Made by a program: the position numbers and the translations under genes. The notes beneath the pieces are model-generated. The model saw only the letters and a list, made by a program, of their open reading frames with translations, was not told the DNA's origin and searched no databases. Positions 34,919 to 42,109 of a stretch of 58,436 nucleotides of DNA are shown here, in pieces (the stretch's first letter is position 1; each line of letters opens with the position of its first letter). This DNA is from Bog-159 sp035308525. GTDB lineage: Bacteria > Acidobacteriota > Terriglobia > Bryobacterales > Bryobacteraceae. The stretch covers positions 1 to 58,436 of the forward strand of contig DATGGM010000266.1 of the NCBI GenBank assembly GCA_035308525.1, in the 5' to 3' direction.

Positions 34919-35179
34919 ATGACTACCAAACGAACGCCGGCGGCCGCATCCGTATCCGCTGCAAAATCGGTGTGCAATCCCCGATCGTGCGATGCATTCG
35001 CAATCCGGGGCATAACCCGCGAACAACAAGCGCAAATCGCCGCGGCAGCCTATGAGTTATGGTTGGCCCGAGCCTTCCGAAATGGATCGCCCCAGGAAGA
35101 TTGGCTGCTGGCGCAACGCCAGGTGCAGAGACGCCGGCAGCGGCGCCTGTCGGCTGGAGGCTCCCTCGCCGGAGCGTGA
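34919..35179 (+). CDS. DUF2934 small protein
   Basis: 86 residues. TREQQAQIAAAAYELWLARAFRNGSPQEDWLLAQRQVQRRR is a textbook DUF2934 match (A.ELW..R...GSP..DWL.A). N-terminal region is Ala/Ser-rich and the C-terminus strongly basic (RRRQRRL). TTAGGAG lies 6 nt upstream of the ATG, and the gene follows the receiver gene by 9 nt. Role unknown. Confidence 0.8.
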   Translation: MTTKRTPAAASVSAAKSVCNPRSCDAFAIRGITREQQAQIAAAAYELWLARAFRNGSPQEDWLLAQRQVQRRRQRRLSAGGSLAGA

Positions 35180-35193
35180 TCCCAACGCCTCCA

Positions 35194-35222
35194 TTGACTT
35201 GCATTGAAATGCATTGGAAAAT
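35194..35222 (+). promoter_or_regulatory. Promoter of tRNA-Gly
   Basis: TTGACT (35194-35199), 17-nt spacer, GAAAAT (35217-35222), ending 8 nt before the tRNA. The spacer contains TGCATT-GA-AATGCA, a perfect palindrome (35200-35213). Confidence 0.5.
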
Positions 35223-35230
35223 AGAGGTGT

Positions 35231-35305
35231 GCGGGAGTAACTCAATGGTAGAGTCACAGCCTTCCAAGCTGTTGGTTGCGGGTTCGATTCCCGTCTCCCG
35301 CTCCA
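35231..35305 (+). tRNA. tRNA-Gly (anticodon TCC)
   Basis: Cloverleaf visible by eye: acceptor GCGGGAG/CTCCCGC, D-arm ACTC..GAGT, anticodon stem ACAGC/GCTGT with loop CTTCCAA (anticodon TCC, reading GGA/GGG), T-arm with GGTTCGATTCC, discriminator T and genomically encoded CCA. 75 nt including CCA. Convergent with frr. Confidence 0.95.
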
Positions 35306-35317
35306 GCTTGGCCGCCG

Positions 35318-35923
35318 CTATTTGATCTCCAGGATTTCCTTTTCCTTGGCGCGCGCCGCCTGGTCTATCCTGTCCATGTAGGTGTTGGTCAGCTTCTGAA
35401 TCTCATCGTGGGCGCGCTTGTCTTCATCCTCGGTGATCTTCTTGTCCTTGAGCAGCACCTTCACCGCCTCGTTGCCGTCGCGCCGGATATTGCGCACCGA
35501 CACGCGATGGTGCTCGGCCACGCCGTGCAGCCGCTTCACCAGCTCTTTGCGGCGCTCCTCGGTCAGCGGCGGGATGGGCAGCCGGATGATCTTGCCGTCA
35601 TTGGCCGGATTCAGGCCCAGGTCGGAGACCCGTATGGCCCGCTCGATGGGCCCGATCTGCGAAGAGTCCCAGGGCGAGATGGTGATCATGCTGGGCTCCG
35701 GGACGTGCAGCGTGGCCACCTGGTTCAGAGGCGAAGGCGTGCCGTAGTAATCCACGCGGATGTGATCCAGAAGGCTCAGGGTAGCCCTGCCCGTGCGGAT
35801 GGTGGCCATTTCGTGCGCCAGATCGCCGAGCGCCTTTTCCATGCGTCCCTTAATGTGATTCTCGACTTCCTTCACGGAGTTGAATGCCGGCCCGGCGGGG
35901 TCGGCGGTGTGTTCGGTTTTCAT
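35318..35923 (-). CDS. frr: Ribosome recycling factor
   Basis: Splits post-termination ribosomes with EF-G. 201 residues, about 15 longer than usual because of an N-terminal extension (KTEHTADPAGPAFNSV). Family motifs: MATIRTGRATLSLLDHIRVDYYG, DLGLNPANDGKIIRLPIPPLTEERRKEL, AVKVLLKDKKITEDEDKRAHDEIQKLTN. Last gene of rplM-rpsI-rpsB-tsf-pyrH-frr, starting 8 nt after pyrH. Confidence 0.97.
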   Translation of the reverse strand: MKTEHTADPAGPAFNSVKEVENHIKGRMEKALGDLAHEMATIRTGRATLSLLDHIRVDYYGTPSPLNQVATLHVPEPSMITISPWDSSQIGPIERAIRVSDLGLNPANDGKIIRLPIPPLTEERRKELVKRLHGVAEHHRVSVRNIRRDGNEAVKVLLKDKKITEDEDKRAHDEIQKLTNTYMDRIDQAARAKEKEILEIK

Positions 35924-35931
35924 AAGTGGAC

Positions 35932-36639
35932 CTAATGAATGAGCGTGCCGATCGGCTCGCCCTTCGTCATGCGCATTATATTGCCGCTGGTCGTTAAGTT
36001 GAAAACAATAATCGGAAGCTTGTTATCCCGGCACATAGCGATGGAAGTGGCATCCATGACGCCCAGCGCCTTGGACAGGACTTCCAGGTACGACACTTCA
36101 CGGTACATCACCGCGTCGGGGAACTTCAAGGGGTCCTTGTCGAAGACGCCGTCCACCCGGGTGGCCTTGGCGATTACCTCGGCCCGGATTTCGAGGGCCC
36201 GGAGCGTGGCGGCGGTATCGGTTGAGAAGTACGGGTTGGAGGTGCCCGCGGCGAAAATGCACACGCGGCCCTTTTCCAAATGACGCAGCGCGCGCCGGCG
36301 GATGTACGGCTCGGCTACTTCGTGCATCTCGATGGCGCTCATCACCCGGGTATGCACGCCGATCTGTTCCAGGGCGTCCTGCAGGGCCAGGGAATTGATC
36401 ACGGTAGCCAGCATGCCCATATGGTCCGCCGTCACGCGGTCCATTTTTTGGGCGGCGGCGGCCACTCCGCGGAAGATGTTTCCGCCGCCCACCACCAGGC
36501 CGATCTGGACGCCGCTGGCCGCCACCGTGGCGACCTCCGCGGCCAGTTCCTTCACCCGCTCCGCATGAATGCCGAAGGAGGCCCCGCCGGCCAGCACTTC
36601 GCCGCTGAGCTTGAGCAGGATTCGCTTATACCGAGGCAC
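35932..36639 (-). CDS. pyrH: Uridylate kinase
   Basis: UMP to UDP. 235 residues, standard size. Motifs: RILLKLSGEVLAGGASFGI, VGGGNIFRG, MDRVTADHMGMLATVINSLALQD, SNPYFSTDTAATLRALEI, DGVFDKDP, and the C-terminal MTKGEPIGTLI. Overlaps the 3' end of tsf by 14 nt, implying coupling, and is followed by frr. Confidence 0.97.
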   Translation of the reverse strand: MPRYKRILLKLSGEVLAGGASFGIHAERVKELAAEVATVAASGVQIGLVVGGGNIFRGVAAAAQKMDRVTADHMGMLATVINSLALQDALEQIGVHTRVMSAIEMHEVAEPYIRRRALRHLEKGRVCIFAAGTSNPYFSTDTAATLRALEIRAEVIAKATRVDGVFDKDPLKFPDAVMYREVSYLEVLSKALGVMDATSIAMCRDNKLPIIVFNLTTSGNIMRMTKGEPIGTLIH

Positions 36640-37276
36640 TGGCTTCGGGCGGCTCCTCGCCGCCGGCTTCCACCGCGGCTATGTCCCCCACCTTGTACCG
36701 CGTAAACCGCGAAACCGTGATATTCTCGCCCAGCTTGGCGATCTTGGTCTTGATCAACTGTCCGACCGTCAGGCTGGCTTCCTTGACGAAAGGCTGATCG
36801 AGCAGGCAAACCTCTTCGTAGAACTTGGCCATGCGCCCTTCCACGATGCGGTCGATCACGTTGGCGGGCTTGCCCTCAAAGGCCGCGCGCCCGCGCTGGA
36901 TCTCTTTTTCCCGCGCCAGCGCTTCCTCGGGCACATCCTCCTGCCGGATATACTTCGGGTCGGCGGCCGCGATGTGCATGGCGACGTCGTGCACCAGCTC
37001 CTGAAAATCGCCGGTGCGCGCTACGAAGTCGGATTCGCAGTTCACTTCCACCAGCACGCCGAGCTGGCCGCCCGAATGGATGTAGCTGCCGATCAGGCCC
37101 TGCTTGGTCACCCGCGCGGATTTCTTGTGCGCGGACGCAATGCCGCGCTTGCGCAGAATCACTTCCGCAGCCCCGATGTCGCCGCCGGATTCGATCAGGG
37201 CACTCTTGCAATCCATCATCCCCGCGCCGGTGCGCTCGCGGAGTTGCTTCACGAGTTGAGCGGTGATTTCCGCCAT
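36626..37276 (-). CDS. tsf: Elongation factor Ts
   Basis: GDP/GTP exchange factor for EF-Tu. 216 residues, the short form seen in many non-enteric bacteria. N-terminal UBA-like domain with VKQLRERTGAGMMDCKSAL and VILRKRGIASAHKK; core with VNCESDFVARTGDFQELVHDVAMHIAA; C-terminal VKEASLTVGQLI. Separated from rpsB by 100 nt that contain a large inverted repeat. Confidence 0.97.
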   Translation of the reverse strand: MAEITAQLVKQLRERTGAGMMDCKSALIESGGDIGAAEVILRKRGIASAHKKSARVTKQGLIGSYIHSGGQLGVLVEVNCESDFVARTGDFQELVHDVAMHIAAADPKYIRQEDVPEEALAREKEIQRGRAAFEGKPANVIDRIVEGRMAKFYEEVCLLDQPFVKEASLTVGQLIKTKIAKLGENITVSRFTRYKVGDIAAVEAGGEEPPEASASV

Positions 37277-37295
37277 AGTCTAATTACCTGAATGG

Positions 37296-37370
37296 AACCA
37301 CGGATAGAGACAGATGCACACAGATAAAAACCGGGTTCTTATCCGTGTTCATCTGTGTCCATCTGTGGTT
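37296..37370. repeat. Large inverted repeat in the rpsB-tsf spacer
   Basis: Two 32-nt arms (37296-37327 and 37339-37370) that match with about 5 mismatches around an 11-nt spacer, so the RNA can fold into one long hairpin. Arm core reads CAGATG.ACAC..GATAA. It belongs to the same repeat family as 15933-15961 and to the ATCCGTG/CATCTGTG-type repeats seen dispersed in soil bacterial genomes. Lies between two co-transcribed translation genes. Confidence 0.75.
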
Positions 37371-37376
37371 AATGTT

Positions 37377-38282
37377 CTAGTGTCCGCTCTCGGTGACCAC
37401 TGCTTCGTGCTCGGGTTCGGCCGTCTCCGAAGCAGGTCCCTTGCGCGGAGAGACCGGCGCCGGCTCTTCTTCCATCAGAGACTCGGCCATGATCTTCTCA
37501 GCGTACTTGGGATCCACGTATTCGGTGTATTCGGGCACTTCCTCGACCGGCGTTTCGTCGGTCACGATCTTCTCCGCCGTGAACTCCTGCTCGCTGGCCA
37601 GGGCGCGGCCTTCCACCACCGAGTCCGCGATCTTGCTGGCGAACAGGCGAATGGCGCGTAGCGCATCGTCGTTGCCCGGGATCACGTAATCCACCTCGTC
37701 CGGATCGCAGTTGGTGTCCACGATGGCTACCACCGGGATGCCCAGGCGGCGCGCTTCCTTCACCGCGATGGCCTCTTTGTTGGAGTCGATCACAAACAGA
37801 ACATCGGGCAGGCCCGGCATGTCCTTTATGCCAGCCAGGTTCGAATCCAGATGCTTCCGCTCGCGCTCCAGGCGAATGATCTCTTTCTTGGGCCTGCCGC
37901 CGTAGCCGCCTTCCTGGGTGGACATGCCTTCCAACTCTTTGAGCCGCTTGATGGACTTCTGCACGGTCAGCATGTTGGTGAGCAATCCGCCCAGCCAGCG
38001 CTGGTTGACGTAGAACATCTGGCAGCGGAGGGCCTCTTCGGCGATAGCTTCCTGAGCCTGCCGCTTGGTCCCCACAAAGAGCACGTTCTTGCCTTGCGCA
38101 GCCATTTCGCCCACGAAGCGGGCGGCGTCCTTGAACATCTTCAAGGTTTTTTGCAGGTCGATAATGTAGATTCCGTTGCGTTCGCCGAAAATGTATTCCT
38201 TCATTTTCGGATTCCAGCGCTTGGTCTGGTGCCCGAAGTGAACACCGGCTTCGAGCAATTCCTTCATCGATATTGCGGGCGT
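37377..38282 (-). CDS. rpsB: 30S ribosomal protein S2 (probable ACG start)
   Basis: S2, about 301 residues with an acidic/Pro-rich C-terminal extension (about 60 residues beyond the usual end). Core motifs: MKELLEAGVHFGHQTKRWNPKM, LQKTLKMF, FVGTKRQAQEAI, WLGGLLTN, PDVLFVIDSNKEAIAVKEARRLGIPVVAIVDTNCDPDEVDYVIPGNDDA. The first ATG is at 38267, but AGGAGG lies 21 nt upstream of it and 6 nt upstream of an in-frame ACG at 38282. Reading from ACG gives T/M-P-A-I-S-M-K, and residues I-S before M-K-E-L-L fit the conserved S2 N-terminus. I annotate the ACG start; the ATG is the conservative choice. Confidence 0.93.
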   Translation of the reverse strand, partial: TPAISMKELLEAGVHFGHQTKRWNPKMKEYIFGERNGIYIIDLQKTLKMFKDAARFVGEMAAQGKNVLFVGTKRQAQEAIAEEALRCQMFYVNQRWLGGLLTNMLTVQKSIKRLKELEGMSTQEGGYGGRPKKEIIRLERERKHLDSNLAGIKDMPGLPDVLFVIDSNKEAIAVKEARRLGIPVVAIVDTNCDPDEVDYVIPGNDDALRAIRLFASKIADSVVEGRALASEQEFTAEKIVTDETPVEEVPEYTEYVDPKYAEKIMAESLMEEEPAPVSPRKGPASETAEPEHEAVVTESGH

Positions 38283-38288
38283 AGACTA

Positions 38289-38294
38289 CCTCCT
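38289..38294 (-). promoter_or_regulatory. Shine-Dalgarno deciding the rpsB start
   Basis: Perfect AGGAGG on the minus strand, 6 nt before ACG (38280-38282) and 21 nt before the first ATG. No ATG, GTG or TTG lies in the normal spacing window. Confidence 0.7.
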
Positions 38295-38315
38295 AAATAT
38301 TCCGTGCCGAATCCG

Positions 38316-38348
38316 CCGCGCGCGGTCCAAAGCGAGATTTGCGCGCGG
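38316..38348 (-). promoter_or_regulatory. Hairpin in rpsI-rpsB intergenic leader
   Basis: CCGCGCGC (38316-38323) pairs perfectly with GCGCGCGG (38341-38348) around a 17-nt loop, between the rpsI stop and the rpsB Shine-Dalgarno. It could be a terminator of rpsI, an S2 autoregulatory leader element, or an RNA-stability stem; no U-tract is present. Confidence 0.45.
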
Positions 38349-38382
38349 ATAACCCGGCACACCGACTGCATGCCTAAAAACA

Positions 38383-38781
38383 TTACCGCTTTGAGAACTG
38401 GAAGCGCTTGCGCGCGCCCTTTTGGCCGTACTTCTTGCGCTCGTGCTGACGCGGGTCGCGCGTCAAAAATCCGAGCTTCTTCAACCGGGGCCGCAACTCG
38501 ACGTTGAACTCGCACAACGCGCGCGAGATTCCATGACGCGCGGCGCCGGCCTGGCCGGAAATGCCTCCGCCGGTGATCGTCATCAGGATGTCGAATTTGT
38601 CCGCGGTCTCCGTCGCCAGCAGTGGCTGGCGCACAGATGCGCGGGCGGCTTCCGTCGGGAAGTACGATTCGAAGGACCTGCCGTTAATGGTGAAGTCCCC
38701 TTTGCCGGGCCGAAGAAATACGCGGGCGACCGACTCCTTTCGGCGGCCCGTACCGAGATATTGAACGACTGTTCCTGCCAC
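38383..38781 (-). CDS. rpsI: 30S ribosomal protein S9
   Basis: 132 residues with GTG start. Full S9: VVQYLGTGRRKESVARVFLRPGKGDFTINGR, TGGGISGQAGAARHGISRAL, and the basic tail REHERKKYGQKGARKRFQFSKR-like ending (DPRQHERKKYGQKGARKRFQFSKR region), whose final K-R reaches the P-site tRNA. Overlaps the rplM stop by 1 nt (TAGTG), the universal L13-S9 coupling. Confidence 0.97.
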   Translation of the reverse strand: MAGTVVQYLGTGRRKESVARVFLRPGKGDFTINGRSFESYFPTEAARASVRQPLLATETADKFDILMTITGGGISGQAGAARHGISRALCEFNVELRPRLKKLGFLTRDPRQHERKKYGQKGARKRFQFSKR

Positions 38782-39233
38782 TAATCAACCTTTCGCGATT
38801 TAAAGGCCAGCGCGGTCGGCTTCTGCGCCGCATGCGGATGCTTGTCCCCTGCGTAGACCTTCAGCTTGCGATACATCTGTTTGCCCAGCTTGGTCTTGGG
38901 AAGCATACCCTGCACAGCCTCTTCCACCATGCGGATCGGCCGCGTGGCACGCACGCGCCGCGCGCTGGTCTCCACCAGCCCGCCTGGATAACCTGTAAAG
39001 TGCCGGTAGACTTTGTTTTCTTCTTTCCGGCCCGTAAGCCGCACCTTCGCGGCGTTGACGACCACCACGTGATCGCCGGTGTCTATAAACGGGGTAAATA
39101 TCGCTTTATGCTTACCCATCAACAGCATGGCAACTTTGCTGGCGAGCTTGCCAAGCACCACATCTTCGGCATCCAGCACATGCCACTGGCGTACAATCCC
39201 GTTCTTGGAGGGGAACTCGGTACTCATCGACAC
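38781..39233 (-). CDS. rplM: 50S ribosomal protein L13
   Basis: 150 residues; start at 39233 or the ATG two codons later. Motifs: WHVLDAEDVVLGKLASKVAMLLMGKHK, GDHVVVVNAAKVRLTG, YPGGLVETSARRVRATRPIRMVEEAVQGMLPKTKLGKQMYRKLKVYAG. First gene of the translation cluster, behind the promoter at 39264-39292. Confidence 0.97.
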   Translation of the reverse strand: MSMSTEFPSKNGIVRQWHVLDAEDVVLGKLASKVAMLLMGKHKAIFTPFIDTGDHVVVVNAAKVRLTGRKEENKVYRHFTGYPGGLVETSARRVRATRPIRMVEEAVQGMLPKTKLGKQMYRKLKVYAGDKHPHAAQKPTALAFKSRKVD

Positions 39234-39263
39234 ACGTCTCCACTTCGCTGCTACAAACTATTT

Positions 39264-39292
39264 AGAGTACTAGGACGGGAGCGAGATGTCAA
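39264..39292 (-). promoter_or_regulatory. Sigma70-like promoter of rplM-rpsI
   Basis: Minus strand TTGACA (39287-39292), 17-nt spacer, TACTCT (39264-39269), about 30 nt upstream of the rplM start and just downstream of the dctQM stop. Confidence 0.6.
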
Positions 39293-39297
39293 ATCGC

Positions 39298-41085
39298 TTA
39301 ATAGCCCATCCAATGCGGCGGCGCCGTGGTCAGCGCCGGGACATACGTAATCAGCAGCACGCCGATCAACAGGATGACATAGTACGGCAGCGTGGCCCGG
39401 TATACCTGCGACATCGGCCGCTCGAAGCGATACGCGGACAAACACAGGTTCATGCCCACCGGAGGCGTGAGATATCCCAGTTCCAGGTTCGCCAGAAAGA
39501 TGATGGCCAGTTGCACCGGATCGATGCCGAAGTGCACGCCCAGCGGAGTGATCAGCGGCACCACCACGATGATGGCCGAGAATACATCCATGAACGATCC
39601 CTTCACCACCAGCGCCAGGTTCAGCAGCAGCAGGAAAACGTACTTCGAATGGATATTGGCCTGCACCCAGGCGATCAACACGCCGGGCACCTGCGCATCC
39701 ACCAGGTAATTGGTCAAGCCCACCGCCACCCCGATGATCATGAGGACGCAGCCCACCACCGTCGAACACTCCAGAGCGACGCGCGCATAATCCCGGCGCA
39801 CCGAGAATTCGCGGTAGGCGAATCGCTCCACCAGGAAGCTGTACAGCACGGTAATGGCGCCCGCTTCCACCAGCGTCCCGAAGCCGCCGAACAACCCCAC
39901 CAGCATGATTACGGGCACCGCCAGCTCCCACTTGGCCTCCCAGATCGCCAGGCGCGCTTCCCTGCCCGAAAAGACCGCCCTCCCGGCGCGATTCCGGATG
40001 CCCTGCCACGCGCCGTAGGCGCAAATCATCGCCACCATCACCAGACCCGGTAGAAATCCGCCTACGAACAGGCGGTCGAAACCGATGCGCGCGTACATGG
40101 CATAGAAGATGACCGGAAGACTGGGCGGAAACAAGAGTCCCAGCGAGCCTGAGGCATTGATCAAGCCGATGGAGACCGGCTCGGGATAGCGGGCCTTGAC
40201 GAGCATGGGCAGCAGCAATCCGCCCAGCGCCAGGATGGTCACGCCCGAGCCCGCCCAGGTGAAGATAGCCAGCGCCAGCGCAGTGGTCACCGCCAGGCCG
40301 CCCGGCAGCCAGCCCAGCAGCGCGGTGTAAACTCGCAGCAGCCTGCGGCTGGCGCCGCCTTCCACCAGCAGGTATCCGGCAAAAGTGAACAGCGGAATGG
40401 ATGGGAAGATCGGCGAGGCCACCAGGCGGTAAGTCTCCACTGGAACCGAGGCCACCGGCACGCCCCGATTCCAGAACAATAGCAGCGCCAGCCCGCCCAG
40501 AGTCGCGAATATGGGCAGCCCGAGCAGCGCCGCGGCCACTACCACTGCAATGCCGGTCCACAGCACCGCGGAGCCTTCCGGCGGCGGCGCCAGAAAGAAT
40601 ACCAGCGGCACCACCAACCCCAGACTCGCAACCAGCCGGCCGCGCATGGATGGCGACGCGCTCCACACCGCGCGCACCGCCACCAGCAGAAAAGCCGCCG
40701 GCATGACGCTGAGCGCCACCCACTTGGGGATACCGGCTCCCAGCACGGCGCCGCCCTCGCGCTCTGCCAGCACAAACTCGAGACTTGCCCAAGCCAGGCT
40801 CAGCGTGACCGCGCCGGCCACTCCGGAACTGAAGATCCGGACGCGCGGGGCCCATTTTTCCGACAGAAACGCATTGGCCGAGAGCGAGAGCAGACGGCCC
40901 GAACCCGCCGCGACGGCCGCGCCCACAAACGCCACCCACAGGGTCAGGTGCTGCACGATAGCGCCCGCGCCCGGAATCGACGGCCAACCCAACTGGCGCG
41001 AAATCATCTCCGCCGCCGGCAGGAGCGCCATGAGCGTGAGAGCCGCGATGGCTACGGCCTTCTCGGTAGCACTCAACCACCGCAT
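39298..41085 (-). CDS. TRAP transporter fused DctQ-DctM permease
   Basis: 595 residues. The first about 160 residues hold four membrane segments of the small DctQ subunit (ALTLMALLPAAEMISRQLGWPSIPGAGAIVQHLTLWVAFVGAAVAAG); the rest is the large DctM permease (FATLGGLALLLF, SIPLFTFAGYLLVEGG, LINASGSLGLLFPPSLPVIFYA, FLANLELGYLTPPVGMNLCLSAY). Na+-driven uptake of an organic acid with DctP. The start at 41085 lies 8 nt after the dctP stop; the frame extends to 41214 inside dctP without support. Order dctP-dctQM. Confidence 0.9.
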   Translation of the reverse strand: MRWLSATEKAVAIAALTLMALLPAAEMISRQLGWPSIPGAGAIVQHLTLWVAFVGAAVAAGSGRLLSLSANAFLSEKWAPRVRIFSSGVAGAVTLSLAWASLEFVLAEREGGAVLGAGIPKWVALSVMPAAFLLVAVRAVWSASPSMRGRLVASLGLVVPLVFFLAPPPEGSAVLWTGIAVVVAAALLGLPIFATLGGLALLLFWNRGVPVASVPVETYRLVASPIFPSIPLFTFAGYLLVEGGASRRLLRVYTALLGWLPGGLAVTTALALAIFTWAGSGVTILALGGLLLPMLVKARYPEPVSIGLINASGSLGLLFPPSLPVIFYAMYARIGFDRLFVGGFLPGLVMVAMICAYGAWQGIRNRAGRAVFSGREARLAIWEAKWELAVPVIMLVGLFGGFGTLVEAGAITVLYSFLVERFAYREFSVRRDYARVALECSTVVGCVLMIIGVAVGLTNYLVDAQVPGVLIAWVQANIHSKYVFLLLLNLALVVKGSFMDVFSAIIVVVPLITPLGVHFGIDPVQLAIIFLANLELGYLTPPVGMNLCLSAYRFERPMSQVYRATLPYYVILLIGVLLITYVPALTTAPPHWMGY

Positions 41086-41093
41086 GGCGAATC

Positions 41094-42095
41094 TCAATGG
41101 GTGCCGCCGTGCGCTCTGAACTCGTCGCGCAGCCTTTTCACTTCGTCGAACAGATCGGCCGGCACGGTCTTGCCGCGCAAGGTGGGGTAGACGTTTTCGG
41201 CTTCCTTCCGCCACTCCGCCGTCACCCTTTCATCGGCATGCACGACCGTGAGCCGCCGCTTCTGCATGGTGGCGATGGAATCGTCGCCCATCTGCCGGAT
41301 TCCGCCGCGCAAGTCCTGCCCGGCATCGTGCGCGATCTTGAGCATGGCCTCCCGGTACTCCGGCGGCACCTGCTCCCAGGCAGATTTCTTCACGATGGTG
41401 GCGCCCACCAGCGGCGCCCACTTGATGTCGTTCATATACCGGGTGAGCGCGAACGATTGGTTCCAGAGCGCGTAGAGCGGCGTGGTGGGCACCGCTTCAA
41501 TCAGTCCGGTCTGCAGACCCGTGAGAATGTCGGTGGCGGCCAGCGGCACGGGCCGAAAGCCGTTCGCCTTCCATAGCTGCAACTCGTCGTCGTAGCCCGC
41601 CCACGTGAATAACTTCAACCGGCGCAGATCGTCCAGCCGCACGGCGGGGGTCTTGGTGAAGAAGTAGACCCACCCGGCATCGCCCCAGTTGAGCACCAGG
41701 AAGCCGCGCGCCTCGATGATCTTCTCCAGGCGCGGCGCTATGCGGTCGCGCACATAGTCCAGCTCCGCGTAGGAGTCGAACATCATGGGGATCTGCAGGC
41801 AGGCTACACCTTTGTCGATGTCCTGCATCCCCGCGCCGGAGAGCGCCACGGCCTGAATCTGGTTGATGCGCATCTTGTTCACCAGGTCCGGCTCATCGCC
41901 CAGCGCCCCGCCGGGATACAGCACCAGCTTGACGCGCCCGCCCGTGATATCCCGCCAGCGCTCCCGGACGCGCATCAGCACGTCATACCAGGGCGATCCC
42001 TCCGGCGCCAGCGTGCCCATCTTAATGGTGACCGGCAGCGAAGCGGCGGATAGGCCGGCGGCCAGCGCCAGCATCAAAATGATTTTGCGTAGCAT
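41094..42095 (-). CDS. TRAP transporter solute-binding protein DctP
   Basis: 333 residues. Signal peptide (MLRKIILMLALAAGLSAASLP), then the DctP fold: IKMGTLAPEGSPWYDVLMRVRERWRDITGGRVKLVLYPGGALGDEPDLVNKMRINQIQAVALSGAG, FFTKTPAVRLDDLRRLKLFTW, LQTGLIEAVPTTP. The Arg that binds a carboxylate in the family sits near the LKLFTW stretch. Ligand class likely an organic acid; specific ligand not readable. Middle of the TRAP operon. Confidence 0.93.
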   Translation of the reverse strand: MLRKIILMLALAAGLSAASLPVTIKMGTLAPEGSPWYDVLMRVRERWRDITGGRVKLVLYPGGALGDEPDLVNKMRINQIQAVALSGAGMQDIDKGVACLQIPMMFDSYAELDYVRDRIAPRLEKIIEARGFLVLNWGDAGWVYFFTKTPAVRLDDLRRLKLFTWAGYDDELQLWKANGFRPVPLAATDILTGLQTGLIEAVPTTPLYALWNQSFALTRYMNDIKWAPLVGATIVKKSAWEQVPPEYREAMLKIAHDAGQDLRGGIRQMGDDSIATMQKRRLTVVHADERVTAEWRKEAENVYPTLRGKTVPADLFDEVKRLRDEFRAHGGTH

Positions 42096-42109
42096 AAGTT
42101 CCTCCTGAA

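Noticed and set aside
39251..41080. 609-codon minus-strand open frame in another phase
   Set aside because: Gly/Ala-rich frame overlapping dctQM, which has clear TRAP permease motifs.
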